Assembly: GCA_945952045.1 (NCBI GenBank)
Contig: CAMFHE010000027.1
Location: 1 to 64,000 of the forward strand
Length of the DNA stretch: 64,000 bases
Direction of reading: 5' to 3'
Source of the DNA: an uncultured Rhizobium sp.
GTDB lineage: Bacteria; Pseudomonadota; Alphaproteobacteria; Rhizobiales; Rhizobiaceae
This document shows, in pieces, positions 48,574 to 58,592 of the stretch; position 1 is the first letter of the stretch, and each line of letters opens with the position of its first letter. A program made the position numbers and the translations under genes. The notes beneath the pieces are model-generated. The model was not told the DNA's origin. It did not search any database and worked only from the letters and a program-made list of their open reading frames with translations.

Positions 48574-50826
48574 TTATCCGCTGAACTTGCCGCTGCGCGG
48601 AAAACCCTTCGGCAAGGTGTGGCCGGTATCGGCGCGATTGCCCAGCCATTCGATCAACTCGTCCTTCGACTTCATGAAACTGCGGCCGGCAGTGTCAACC
48701 CAGGTCAGGCCATCGGCGATGGCGAAGCAACGAATGTCGGAAATGCCGCCATCCTTGAATTTTTGCAGGCGCACGCCCTTGCCGCGACTCATCTCCGGCA
48801 CCTGCGCCAATGGGAAGACGATCATCTTGCGGTTCTCGCCGACGACGGCGACATGATCGCCTGAGACCGGCACCACGAGTTTAGCCTCATCGGGCATAGT
48901 GACGTTCATGATCTGCTTGCCCTTGCGGGTATTGGCGATCATTTCGGTTTCAGGCACGACGAAGCCGTTGCCGGCGGTCGAGGCGATCAGCAGCTTGCGC
49001 TGGGGATCGTGAACGAAAGCGGTCAGCACGTCCTGATCGTTTTCCATGTCGACCATGATGCGCAGCGGTTCGCCATGGCCGCGCCCGCCCGGCAGCTTGT
49101 CGGCGCCGAGCGTGTAGACCTTGCCGCCGGTGGTGACCAGAAGCAGGCGATCCGTGGTCTGCGCCGGGAAGGCCAGCTTCAGCGCGTCGCCTTCCTTGAA
49201 GTTCAGCGACGAGGTGTCGCTCATATGGCCCTTGAGCGCGCGAATCCAGCCCTTCTCGGAAATGACGATGGTGACCGGTTCCTTCTCGATCATCGCCTGC
49301 TGAATGGCAGCGTCGTCGGCCTCGGGCGCTTCCGAGAACTGGGTGCGTCGGCGGCCGAGTTCGGTCGCCTTGGCGTATTTCTTCTTCACCTCGCCGATTT
49401 CGCGGGCCACCGTCTGCCACTGGCGCTCGTCAGAGGCGAGCAGCGCCTCGATATCGGCCTTCTCCTTGGTGAGGTCCTCATGCTCCTTGCGGATCTCGAA
49501 CTCTTCCAGCTTGCGCAAGTTGCGCAGCCGCATGTTGAGGATGGCTTCGGCCTGCACGTCGGTGAGCGTGAAGCGGGCGATCATCACCTGCTTCGGCTCG
49601 TCCTCCTCGCGGATGATGCGGATCACCTCGTCGAGGTTGAGATAGGCGATCAGCAAGCCGCCGAGGATCTCCAGCCGCCGGTCGATGGCCGCAAGGCGAT
49701 GGCGCGAGCGGCGGACGAGCACGTCCTTGCGATGCGCCAGCCATTCCAGCAGCACCTCGTTCAGCGCCATGACCTTGGGCACCTTGCCCAGGGACAGCAC
49801 GTTCATGTTCAGCGCCAGACGGCTTTCCAGCTCGGTGAGCTTGAACAGCGATTCCATCAGCAGCGTCGCATCGACGGTGCGGTTCTTCGGCACCAGCACG
49901 ACGCGGATATCCTCGGCCGATTCGTCGCGGATGTCTTCGAGCAGCGGCAGCCGGCGCGCGATCAGCAGTTCGGCGATCTTTTCGATCAGCCGCGACTTCT
50001 GCACCTGGAAGGGAATTTCGGTGATGACGATCTGGTAGCCGCCGCGGCCGAGATCCTCGATCTCCCACTTGGCGCGCACGCGAAAACCGCCGCGGCCGGT
50101 CTTGTAGGCTTCGACGATGGTGGCATGATCGTCGATGATGATGCCGCCGGTCGGCAGATCGGGGCCGGGAATGAACTCGACCAGTTTTTCAACCGTCGCC
50201 TGCGGATGCTTGATGAGATAGAGCGCCGCATCGCACAGTTCATGGGCATTGTGCGGCGGGATCGACGTCGCCATGCCGACGGCGATGCCGGAAGCGCCGT
50301 TGGCGAGCAGGTTCGGGAAGGCGCCGGGCAGGACGACCGGCTCGGAATTCGATTCGTCGTATGTCTCGCGGAAATCGACCGCATCCTCGCCGATGCCTTC
50401 GAGCAGAAGCTCGGCCACCGCCGTCATCTTCGATTCGGTGTAGCGCATGGCGGCGGGGCTATCGCCGTCGATATTGCCGAAATTGCCCTGGCCGTTGACC
50501 AGCGGATAACGCAGCGAGAAATCCTGCGCCAGGCGCGCCAGCGCGTCATAGATCGCCTGGTCGCCATGGGGGTGATAATTACCCATGACTTCGCCGACGA
50601 TCTTGGCGCATTTGCGGAAAGCGGCGTTGGGGCGAAGGCCCATCTCGCTCATGGCGTAGACGATGCGGCGATGCACCGGCTTCAGCCCGTCGCGCACATC
50701 CGGCAGCGCGCGATGCATGATGGTCGACAGCGCGTAAGCAAGGTAACGCTCTTCCAGCGCCGCCTTGAGGTCGACCGGTACGATGTTGTCGTCTCCGCCA
50801 GACGGCGGCGAAATATCCTGTCCCAT
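48574..50826 (-). CDS. parC: DNA topoisomerase IV subunit A
   Basis: Decatenates daughter chromosomes with ParE. 750 residues. The catalytic Tyr is Y129 in [10 protein letters not shown]; the coiled-coil and C-terminal beta-propeller (about 500-740) are intact. In the quinolone-determining region [12 protein letters not shown], the position of E. coli Ser80 is Gln90 and that of Glu84 is Asp94. It lacks the GyrA box, so it is ParC rather than GyrA. The ribosome site is poor. Confidence 0.96.
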   Translation of the reverse strand: MGQDISPPSGGDDNIVPVDLKAALEERYLAYALSTIMHRALPDVRDGLKPVHRRIVYAMSEMGLRPNAAFRKCAKIVGEVMGNYHPHGDQAIYDALARLAQDFSLRYPLVNGQGNFGNIDGDSPAAMRYTESKMTAVAELLLEGIGEDAVDFRETYDESNSEPVVLPGAFPNLLANGASGIAVGMATSIPPHNAHELCDAALYLIKHPQATVEKLVEFIPGPDLPTGGIIIDDHATIVEAYKTGRGGFRVRAKWEIEDLGRGGYQIVITEIPFQVQKSRLIEKIAELLIARRLPLLEDIRDESAEDIRVVLVPKNRTVDATLLMESLFKLTELESRLALNMNVLSLGKVPKVMALNEVLLEWLAHRKDVLVRRSRHRLAAIDRRLEILGGLLIAYLNLDEVIRIIREEDEPKQVMIARFTLTDVQAEAILNMRLRNLRKLEEFEIRKEHEDLTKEKADIEALLASDERQWQTVAREIGEVKKKYAKATELGRRRTQFSEAPEADDAAIQQAMIEKEPVTIVISEKGWIRALKGHMSDTSSLNFKEGDALKLAFPAQTTDRLLLVTTGGKVYTLGADKLPGGRGHGEPLRIMVDMENDQDVLTAFVHDPQRKLLIASTAGNGFVVPETEMIANTRKGKQIMNVTMPDEAKLVVPVSGDHVAVVGENRKMIVFPLAQVPEMSRGKGVRLQKFKDGGISDIRCFAIADGLTWVDTAGRSFMKSKDELIEWLGNRADTGHTLPKGFPRSGKFSG

Positions 50827-51158
50827 AGGGCTTGACTAGACCACACGGCGATTCCCGGCAAGGAATCCGGGCAAAGCGCCTGTGGATAGCCGCTGGTATC
50901 GGCGGCTTTGCGCAAATTTCTCTAGAATAAGTTGCGTTTTTCCGTCACGACAGCTTGCCGTGATCGTCGCGTATCCTGCGGACATGGTTTGGCCGCAAGC
51001 CGGTGCGACCACCGGCGAGGCATCGGTGATTCGTTCGCCATTTTGTCGCCGGTATTGAAATATTTCTGGTGCCGATGAATAAAACAGTAATGCAGCGCGT
51101 ATATTTTCCCGTCGCTCCGTCCCCCGCCGAAGCGAGCCATTCACACAAAGGAATCGTC
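50827..51158. other. parC upstream region and leader of the periplasmic protein gene
   Basis: 332 bases divergent between parC and the next gene. No clear promoter hexamers or repeat can be supported; AT-rich segments at 51055-51105 may hold a promoter for the plus-strand gene. Overlapping small frames on the minus strand have no ribosome sites. Confidence 0.3.
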
Positions 51159-52352
51159 ATGAAGAATTTCCGCTCCCTCCGCTATGCTCTGGCCGCTGCC
51201 ACCGTGCTCGGCTTCGGCGGCAACGCGTTCGCGCTCGATGGCAACGATCTCGTCGCCAAGATCAATGCGGGCCTGCAGAGCGCCAAGCTGACTCCCGCCT
51301 CCATCGACGTCAGCGGCTCGACTGTGACGCTGAAGGGCGTGAAGGTTCAGCCTTCGGAAGGTGCCTCGGAAGGCGGCGCCATCGGCGACGTCGTGCTGAG
51401 CAATGTGACGGAAGACGGCAGCGGCGGCTACGCCATCGAAAAGGCCGCCTTCAACAATGTCGACATGACCAATGACGGCGTCACCCTCACCGCCTCGGAC
51501 ATCGCGCTCAGCAACATCACCATTCCCGGCGATGTCAGCAAGCCGACGCTCGATTCGATGATCTTCTACGAGACCGGCCATGTCGGCCCGGTCAAGATCG
51601 TCAAGGGCGGCACCGAAGTCATGTCGCTGGACGCGACCGACTTCTCGATGAGCAAGATGGACGACAATGCCGGCCTCGAATTCGAATTCGGCGCGACCGG
51701 CCTCAAGGCCGATCTCACCAAGGTCGACGATCCCAAGGCCAAGGAAACGCTCGAAAAGATCAAGCTGACCTCGCTCGACGGCGAAATCCACATGGCCGGC
51801 AGCTGGGAAACCGCCAGCGGCACGATCGACCTCGACTCCATCAATGTCGATTTCAAGGATGTCGGCGCCCTGTCGCTGGCCCTGAACATTTCCGGCTATA
51901 CGCTGGATCTGGTCAAGTCGCTGCAGGAGCAGATGAAGTCGATGGAAACCAACCCGAACAAGGAAGCCGCCCAGCAGGCCGCCGGCCTTGCGATGATGGG
52001 TCTTGCCCAGCAGCTGACGTTCAACAGCGCCTCGATCAGCTTCGACGACGCCTCGATCACCTCGCGCGTTCTCGACTACGTCGGCTCGCAGCAGGGCATG
52101 TCGGGCCGCGAATTCGCCCAGTCGCTGAAGGCGATGGTTCCGATCATGGTCGCGCAGCTCAACGTTCCGGACCTGCAGAACGCCGTCACCGAGGCGGTCA
52201 ACACCTATCTCGACGATCCGAAGAACCTGACGGTTTCGGCCGCTCCGGAAAAGGGCGTCCCCTTCCCGCAGATCGTCGGCGCCGCCATGGGCGCTCCGCA
52301 GACGCTGCCGAAGGTTCTCGGCGTCACCGTCTCGGCCAACGAAGCCGACTGA
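51159..52352 (+). CDS. periplasmic protein of unknown function
   Basis: 397 residues with a Sec signal (ALAAATVLGFGGNAFA, cut near residue 24). The mature part is acidic with beta-rich repeats of the form VTLKGVKV and FNNVDMTNDGVTLTASDI, then a helical section (SLQEQMKSMETNPNKEAAQQ). This suggests an elongated beta-solenoid-like or lipid-binding protein; similar proteins occur in rhizobia without known function. AAAGGAA precedes ATG 51159; terminator follows. Confidence 0.75.
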   Translation: MKNFRSLRYALAAATVLGFGGNAFALDGNDLVAKINAGLQSAKLTPASIDVSGSTVTLKGVKVQPSEGASEGGAIGDVVLSNVTEDGSGGYAIEKAAFNNVDMTNDGVTLTASDIALSNITIPGDVSKPTLDSMIFYETGHVGPVKIVKGGTEVMSLDATDFSMSKMDDNAGLEFEFGATGLKADLTKVDDPKAKETLEKIKLTSLDGEIHMAGSWETASGTIDLDSINVDFKDVGALSLALNISGYTLDLVKSLQEQMKSMETNPNKEAAQQAAGLAMMGLAQQLTFNSASISFDDASITSRVLDYVGSQQGMSGREFAQSLKAMVPIMVAQLNVPDLQNAVTEAVNTYLDDPKNLTVSAAPEKGVPFPQIVGAAMGAPQTLPKVLGVTVSANEAD

Positions 52353-52379
52353 TCGCCATTCGACCTTTCGAACCAAGAG

Positions 52380-52407
52380 CCCGGCGGTCATTCCGCCGGG
52401 TTTTTTT
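52380..52407 (+). terminator. Rho-independent terminator of the periplasmic protein gene
   Basis: CCCGGCGG (52380-52387) and CCGCCGGG (52393-52400) with a TTTTTTT run. It ends transcription before the convergent aspS. Confidence 0.92.
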
Positions 52408-52432
52408 ATCGGCTATGGAATTGCGGTCCTGA

Positions 52433-52461
52433 AATGGAAAACGGCGGCCGAAGCCGCCGTT
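52433..52461 (-). terminator. Rho-independent terminator of aspS
   Basis: AACGGCGGC pairs with GCCGCCGTT (52440-52461). On the minus strand TTTTCCATTT follows. It lies about 27 bases after the aspS stop. Confidence 0.75.
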
Positions 52462-52487
52462 CCAAATTTCTGCGATCGACCTTGCGA

Positions 52488-54278
52488 TCAATCCTTCTTC
52501 TGCTGCGGAACCACCCGCAGCGCCAGTTCGCGAAGCTGCGTCGGGCTTGCCTCCGACGGTGCGTTCATCAGCAGATCCTGGGCCTGCTGGTTCATCGGGA
52601 ACAGCGAGATCTCGCGCAGGTTCTTTGCGCCGACCAGCAGCATGACCACGCGGTCGATGCCGAAGGCGCAACCGCCATGCGGAGGCGCGCCGTACTGGAA
52701 GGCACGGTACATGCCGCCGAAACGCTCTTCGACATCGGCCTGGCTCAAGCCCACCAGTTCGAAAGCCTTGACCATCAGCTCGGGCGACTGGTTACGGATC
52801 GAGCCGGAGGCGATTTCGAAACCGTTGCAGACAGCATCGTACTGGTAGGCCTTGATCGACAGCGGATCGGAGCCGTTCAGCGCGTCGAGACCGCCCTGCG
52901 GCATCGAGAAGGGGTTGTGCGCGAAATCGACCTTCTTTTCGTCTTCGTTCCACTCGTAGAAGGGGAAGTCGACGATCCAGCACATTTCGAAGCGGTCGCG
53001 GTCGATGAGGTTCAGCTCGTCGGCGGCGCGGGTGCGGGCTTCGCCGGCAAACTTGTAGAACTTGGCCGGATCGCCGGCGACGAAGAAGCAGGCGTCGCCG
53101 TCTTCGAGGCCGAGCTGGGTGCGGATCGCATCGGTGCGCTCCTCGCCGATGTTCTTGGCGAGGGGACCTGCGCCCTCGAGCTTCTCACCTTCCTTGCGCC
53201 AGAAGATGTAGCCGAGACCCGGCTGGCCCTGGCTTTGCGCCCAGGCGTTCATGCGGTCGCAGAAGGCGCGGCTGCCGCCGGTCTTGGCCGGGATCGCCCA
53301 GACTTCGACCTTCGGGTTCGAAGCGATCATGTTCGCGAACACCTTGAAGCCGGAGCCGGCGAAATGCTCGGTCACGGCTTCCATGACGATCGGGTTGCGC
53401 AGGTCCGGCTTGTCGGAGCCATACTTGCGGATTGCAACGTCGTAGGGAATGCGCGGCCAGACCTTGGTGACCGGCTTGCCTTCGGCGAACTGCTCGAAGA
53501 CCGAGGTCATCATCGGTTCCATCGTCTGCCAGACGTCTTCCTGGGTGACGAAGCTCATTTCGACGTCGAGCTGATAGAATTCACCCGGCAGGCGGTCAGC
53601 GCGCGGGTCTTCGTCGCGGAAGCAGGGCGCGATCTGGAAGTAGCGGTCGAAGCCGGCAACCATGAGCAGCTGCTTGTACTGCTGCGGCGCCTGCGGCAGG
53701 GCGAAGAACTTGCCGGGATGGATACGCGACGGGACGAGGAAGTCGCGCGCGCCTTCCGGCGAGGACGCCGTCAGGATCGGGGTCGTGTATTCGGCGAAGC
53801 CGGCCGCGCCCATGCCCTGGCGCATCGCCGAGATGATCTGGGTGCGCTTGACGATGTTCTTGTGGAGCGTTTCGCGACGCAGGTCGATGAAACGGTACTT
53901 CAGGCGCACGTCTTCGGGATATTCCGGCTCGCCGAAGACCGGCAGCGGCAATTCCTTGGCGGCCGAGAGAACCTCGATCTCCTGCGCATACAGCTCGATC
54001 TCGCCAGTCGGCATCGTCTTGTTGACGGTGTCCTCGGTGCGGGCCTTGACGGTGCCGTCGATACGGATCACCCATTCGCCGCGTACGGTCTCGGCGGTCT
54101 TGAAGGCCGGGCTGTCGGGATCGCAGACCACCTGGGTCATGCCATAATGGTCGCGCAGGTCGACGAAGAGAACGCCGCCATGGTCGCGGACGCGGTGGAC
54201 CCAGCCGGACAGGCGGACAGTCGAGCCGACATCCGACTTGGTCAGAGCGGCACAGGTGTGGCTGCGGTAACGATGCAT
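52488..54278 (-). CDS. aspS: aspartyl-tRNA synthetase
   Basis: Charges tRNA-Asp (possibly also tRNA-Asn in bacteria that use the transamidation route). 596 residues, the bacterial type with a GAD insertion. Class II motifs can be seen: [19 protein letters not shown] (motif 2) and [13 protein letters not shown] (motif 3). N-terminal OB fold starts [15 protein letters not shown] 54278 with AGGATAC; the open frame to 54323 adds no family sequence. Confidence 0.97.
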   Translation of the reverse strand: MHRYRSHTCAALTKSDVGSTVRLSGWVHRVRDHGGVLFVDLRDHYGMTQVVCDPDSPAFKTAETVRGEWVIRIDGTVKARTEDTVNKTMPTGEIELYAQEIEVLSAAKELPLPVFGEPEYPEDVRLKYRFIDLRRETLHKNIVKRTQIISAMRQGMGAAGFAEYTTPILTASSPEGARDFLVPSRIHPGKFFALPQAPQQYKQLLMVAGFDRYFQIAPCFRDEDPRADRLPGEFYQLDVEMSFVTQEDVWQTMEPMMTSVFEQFAEGKPVTKVWPRIPYDVAIRKYGSDKPDLRNPIVMEAVTEHFAGSGFKVFANMIASNPKVEVWAIPAKTGGSRAFCDRMNAWAQSQGQPGLGYIFWRKEGEKLEGAGPLAKNIGEERTDAIRTQLGLEDGDACFFVAGDPAKFYKFAGEARTRAADELNLIDRDRFEMCWIVDFPFYEWNEDEKKVDFAHNPFSMPQGGLDALNGSDPLSIKAYQYDAVCNGFEIASGSIRNQSPELMVKAFELVGLSQADVEERFGGMYRAFQYGAPPHGGCAFGIDRVVMLLVGAKNLREISLFPMNQQAQDLLMNAPSEASPTQLRELALRVVPQQKKD

Positions 54279-54502
54279 GGTTTGTATCCTGGGCTTCGTG
54301 AGGCGGCGGCGAAGACACGGCAAAACGCGGCTTCAAGCTGCCGATGAAAATCGGGCGGAAAAGCGCATGCCCTGCCGGTTTTGTCAAGACTCGACGGTCT
54401 TTGGGCGCGTTTAAGGCTGTCAATGTCGGGTGGGCTTGGCTAAAACATGTGCTTCGCGTGACTTATCTTTCGAGTCGCGTGCCCACCAGACAGGCATCCC
54501 CC

Positions 54503-55744
54503 ATGAGCCAGATCCGACCGCTGATTCCGCTCCTCGTCACCGCAGGCATCCTGATCGGCGGCAACGGGCTGCAGGGCACGTTCATTTCGCTGCGCGCGCT
54601 TTCGGAAGGTTTTTCGCCTTCGGTCATTGGCATCGTCGGAACCGGATACAATCTCGGCTTCGCCATCGGCTGCGTGTATATCACCCGCATCATCCGTTCG
54701 ATCGGTCATATCCGCGCCTTTTCGGCGCTGGCGGCCATCGCCTCGGCGGCGTCGCTCGCCATGGTGCTGCTCATCCATCCGACGTTCTGGTTTGCGATGC
54801 GCCTGATCCAGGGCATCTGTTTCGCCGGACTGTTCGCGGTGGTGGAAAGCTGGCTGAATGCCCGCGTCACCAATGCCACCCGCGCCCGCACCCTCTCGGT
54901 CTATCGGTTCGTCGATCTGGGTTCGGTGACGCTGACGCAATATCTCATTCCGACCGTCGGCATCGAGGGCTTCCATCTCTTCGCCATTATCTCCATGGCG
55001 CTGACCCTGTCGCTGGTGCCGATCTCCTTTGCCGACCGCTCCAGCCCGAGCGCGCCGGAAGCGGTGCGTTTCAATGTGCGCACGCTCTGGCAAATCTCGC
55101 CGCTGGCGACCATCGGCTGCGTCGTGGTCGGGCTGACCAATTCGGTGTTCCGCTCGCTCGGGCCGATCTATGCCGAGGGCATCGGCATGTCGATCACCGC
55201 CATCGCCACCTTCATGAGCGTCGGCATCTTTGCCGGCGTGGTGCTGCAATATCCGCTCGGCCATTATTCCGATAAGCTGGACCGACGCTTCATCATCCTG
55301 ATCGCCACCGGCGGGGCGCTGATCGCCGGCCTGTTCATCGTGCTGGTCGCCGGCACAAACGAATGGCTGAATTTCATCGGCATCTTCATGTTCGGCGCCT
55401 TCGCCATGCCGCTCTATTCGCTCTGTTCTGCGCATGCCAACGACCATGCGGCCGAAGGGCAGCACGCGCTGGTTTCGGCCGGCACGCTGTTTTTCTGGTC
55501 ATGCGGGGCGGTCATCGGGCCGCTATTCGCCTCCTTCATGCTGGATATCTTCGGGCCGCATGCGCTGTTCATCTATATGGCCTGCGTGCTGTCGATCTTC
55601 GTGCTCTACACACTGCAGCGCATGACCGTGCGTGAGGGCGTGCCGACCGAGCGCCGCCGCATGGGTTTCCGCAACCTTTTGCGCACCTCCACCTTCTTCA
55701 ACAAGCTGGCCGCGCCGCCGGACGAAAACGACCGCCACAAGTAA
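54503..55744 (+). CDS. MFS transporter (YcaD-like)
   Basis: 413-residue permease with about twelve helices. The N-terminal half has GYNLGFAIGCVYITRII and a basic loop; the C-terminal helix end LDIFGPHALFIYMACVL is followed by a soluble basic tail of about 45 residues. Closest in general form to the YcaD/UMF group; substrate unknown. The start is ATG 54503 with a weak CAGG site; a longer frame from 54344 overlaps the aspS leader. It is divergent from aspS and 89 bases before the multicopper oxidase gene. Confidence 0.88.
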   Translation: MSQIRPLIPLLVTAGILIGGNGLQGTFISLRALSEGFSPSVIGIVGTGYNLGFAIGCVYITRIIRSIGHIRAFSALAAIASAASLAMVLLIHPTFWFAMRLIQGICFAGLFAVVESWLNARVTNATRARTLSVYRFVDLGSVTLTQYLIPTVGIEGFHLFAIISMALTLSLVPISFADRSSPSAPEAVRFNVRTLWQISPLATIGCVVVGLTNSVFRSLGPIYAEGIGMSITAIATFMSVGIFAGVVLQYPLGHYSDKLDRRFIILIATGGALIAGLFIVLVAGTNEWLNFIGIFMFGAFAMPLYSLCSAHANDHAAEGQHALVSAGTLFFWSCGAVIGPLFASFMLDIFGPHALFIYMACVLSIFVLYTLQRMTVREGVPTERRRMGFRNLLRTSTFFNKLAAPPDENDRHK

Positions 55745-55833
55745 CTCTGCGGCAAGATGGCAGTCCGCACCCGATTGATGATTTCCAGTTTCAACTTTAA
55801 ACCGGAGATCTTGAGAACATCGGAGCCGTCGCC

Positions 55834-57225
55834 ATGCCATCCATCAACCGTCGAACGCTTTTGAAGGCGTCAGCCCTGTTTGCCGGGGCCTATGGTGTTG
55901 GTCTGGGTGCGGCCTCGCGCTTCCCGGCCTTCGCCAACCCTGAGCCGGTCCTGCTCGAAAGCCTGCGCAGCGAGGCGGCGCTGAGCGATGCCGGGCCGAC
56001 CACCGGCATCATGACCTATGGCCGCGACGGCATGCCGCCGATCCTGCGCGCTAGGAAAGGCCAGCCCTTTTATGCGCAACTCAAGAACAGCCTGGACGAG
56101 CCGACAACCGTTCATTGGCATGGCGTGCGCGTGCCGAATGCCATGGACGGCGTTCCCTTTCTGACCCAACCTTACATCTATACCGGCGACACCTTCGATT
56201 ACCGTTTCACCCCGCCGGATGCCGGCACCTTCTGGTATCACCCGCATTGCAACACCCTCGACCAGATGGGGCGCGGCATGACCGGCCTGCTGATCGTCGA
56301 AAACCCGGACGATCCCGCCTTCGACGCCGAGATCGCCGTCAACCTGCGCGACTGGCGCCTTGGCGGCAACGGCCAGTTCATCGAGCAGTTCAAGCCGCGC
56401 GATGCCGCCAAGAGCGGCACCTACGGCACGCTACGCACCGCCAACTGGAAACGCGAGCCGCAATACGACGCACCCGCCGGCGGCCTTACCCGCCTGCGGC
56501 TTGCCGTCACCGACGTGACCCGCATCTTCACCTTCAAGCTGGAGGGCGCCGAAGCCCAGGTGATTGCCATCGACGGCAATCCGGTGCCGCAGCGTTTTGC
56601 GCTCGACACGCTGATGATCGGCCCCGGCCAGCGGCTGGATCTGGCGTTGCGGATGCCGGATACGGAAGGCGCGATCGCAACGCTCACCGACGTCAGAGGC
56701 TCGTCGCCAAAGACCGTGCTGACGCTGCGCGCCGCCGGCCAGTCCCTCAAGCGTGCGCTTGGCGATCTCGGCCCGCTTGCCGCCAATCCGGTCGCCACCG
56801 CCGATCTTTCGACGGCGGAACAGATTCCACTGGCGCTGAGCGCAACGGCGGAGAATCGCAAGACCAGCGGCTTCTGCGGCGATATCGGTTATACCTTCTG
56901 GGCGATCAACAAGACGCCGTGGTCGGGCGACTCACCCGATCCGACAGCGCCGCTGGCGGAAATGAAGCTCGGCAAGAGCTACATTCTCAACCTCGCCAAT
57001 CCGACGCCGCACCTGCATCCGATCCATCTGCACGGCATGAGCTTCACCGTCCTCTCCTCGTCATCGAGGACGATACAGCCCTTCGTTTCCGACACCTATC
57101 TGATCCAGCCGGACGAAAAAGTGCAACTCGCCGTCGTTGCCGACAATCCCGGCGACTGGGTGTTCCATTGCCACATCATCGAACACCAGAAGACGGGCAT
57201 GGCGGGTTATTTCCGGGTTGTATAG
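55834..57225 (+). CDS. Tat-exported multicopper oxidase
   Basis: 463 residues with a Tat signal (NRRTLLKASALFAGAYGVG). All four copper motifs are complete: HWHG (94-97), WYHPHC (about 134-139), HLHPIHLHG and HCHIIEHQKTGM at the C-terminus. It is probably an active laccase-like oxidase of the periplasm, resembling CopA/CueO-type enzymes, but there is no Met-rich copper-binding insert. No copper export gene is adjacent, so its substrate is open. Confidence 0.93.
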   Translation: MPSINRRTLLKASALFAGAYGVGLGAASRFPAFANPEPVLLESLRSEAALSDAGPTTGIMTYGRDGMPPILRARKGQPFYAQLKNSLDEPTTVHWHGVRVPNAMDGVPFLTQPYIYTGDTFDYRFTPPDAGTFWYHPHCNTLDQMGRGMTGLLIVENPDDPAFDAEIAVNLRDWRLGGNGQFIEQFKPRDAAKSGTYGTLRTANWKREPQYDAPAGGLTRLRLAVTDVTRIFTFKLEGAEAQVIAIDGNPVPQRFALDTLMIGPGQRLDLALRMPDTEGAIATLTDVRGSSPKTVLTLRAAGQSLKRALGDLGPLAANPVATADLSTAEQIPLALSATAENRKTSGFCGDIGYTFWAINKTPWSGDSPDPTAPLAEMKLGKSYILNLANPTPHLHPIHLHGMSFTVLSSSSRTIQPFVSDTYLIQPDEKVQLAVVADNPGDWVFHCHIIEHQKTGMAGYFRVV

Positions 57226-57319
57226 CGGAGAAAGGCATTCAGATTTTGCGTTGACATCCGCACGCGAAAGGAGAAGGAAGGGTTATTAACCTTTTTTCCT
57301 GCCCAACGAACGAATAGAG

Positions 57320-58465
57320 ATGATCGTCAACACAACAGACCTTCGTGCCGCCTGCACCGAACTCGCCAAATCCGAATTCATCACCATCGATACCGAATTC
57401 CTGCGCGAGACGACGTTCTGGCCGGAGCTGTGCCTCATCCAGATGGCAAGCCCCACCGTCGAGGTTCTGGTCGATCCGCTGGCCAAGGGGCTCGATCTCA
57501 CCCCCTTCTTCGAGCTGATGGCCAATACCGCCGTCTTGAAGGTCTTCCATGCCGCGCGGCAGGATATCGAAATCATCCATCATCTGGGCGGGCTGATTCC
57601 CCACCCGATCTTCGATACGCAAGTCGCCGCCATGGTCTGCGGCTTCGGCGATTCGGTCTCCTACGACCAGCTGGTGCAGCGCGTGAAGGGCGAGCAGATC
57701 GACAAGTCGTCTCGTTTCACCGACTGGAGCCGCCGACCGCTCTCCGACAAGCAGCTGGAATATGCGCTGGCCGACGTCACCCATCTGCGCGACGTCTATC
57801 TGGCGTTGAAGGCACAGCTGGAGCGAGAAGGCCGCGCCTCGTGGCTGCGCGAGGAGATGAATATTCTCGAGGCCCCCGAGACCTATGACCTGCATCCTGA
57901 CGATGCCTGGCAGCGGTTGAAGATGCGGCTGAAGAAGCCGCAGGAACTGGCCGTGCTCAAATTCGTCGCCGCATGGCGTGAGCGCGAGGCCCGTGCCCGC
58001 AACGTGCCGCGCGCGCGCATCATCAAGGACGATACGATCTACGAAATCGCCCAGCAGCAGCCGAAGGACACCGAGGCGTTGTCGCGCCTGCGCACCGTGC
58101 CGAAGGGCTGGGAGCGTTCGGCCAACGGCGCGGCCCTGCTGGAAGCCGTAAATGCAGCGCTCGCTCTACCGAAATCGGAGATGCCGGCCGTGCCGCGCCA
58201 CACACCGGTGCCCGAAGGGGCGGCGGCGGCCACCGAACTCCTGAAGGTGCTGCTCAAGCTCACCGCCGAAAAGCACGGCGTCGCCGCCAAGGTTCTGGCC
58301 AATACCGACGACCTGGAGAAGATCGCCATGGCTGGCGAAGAGGCCGATGTCGCCGCCCTTTCCGGCTGGCGGCGCGACCTTTTCGGCGAAACGGCGCTGG
58401 AACTGATCCGCGGCAATGTCGCCCTGCGCTTCGTGGGCAAGCGTGTCGAGGCGGTCACGCTCTGA
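57320..58465 (+). CDS. rnd: ribonuclease D
   Basis: 3'-5' exoribonuclease for tRNA 3' maturation. 381 residues. The DEDD exonuclease residues lie in FITIDTEFLRET, VFHAARQDIEII and YALADVTHLRDVYLA; an HRDC domain (about 210-290) contains LAVLKFVAAWREREARARNVP. The ATG at 57320 has a modest purine-rich site (GAACGAATAGAG). Confidence 0.96.
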   Translation: MIVNTTDLRAACTELAKSEFITIDTEFLRETTFWPELCLIQMASPTVEVLVDPLAKGLDLTPFFELMANTAVLKVFHAARQDIEIIHHLGGLIPHPIFDTQVAAMVCGFGDSVSYDQLVQRVKGEQIDKSSRFTDWSRRPLSDKQLEYALADVTHLRDVYLALKAQLEREGRASWLREEMNILEAPETYDLHPDDAWQRLKMRLKKPQELAVLKFVAAWREREARARNVPRARIIKDDTIYEIAQQQPKDTEALSRLRTVPKGWERSANGAALLEAVNAALALPKSEMPAVPRHTPVPEGAAAATELLKVLLKLTAEKHGVAAKVLANTDDLEKIAMAGEEADVAALSGWRRDLFGETALELIRGNVALRFVGKRVEAVTL

Positions 58466-58592
58466 AGACTCCGCTGTCGCGGCAGCGTTTGCACATTTGC
58501 AATGCCGCAACTCCGCCGGGATTGGGTGAAACATGCTTCGCCATGTGCCCGATGCCGGGCGCGGCCACGATTGACCGGGACGGGATTGCAGG

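Noticed and set aside
49009-50835. 608-codon open frame opposite parC
   Set aside because: Same shadow effect; the parC frame carries all topoisomerase motifs.
52434-54347. 637-codon open frame opposite aspS
   Set aside because: Antisense shadow of aspS without recognisable domains.
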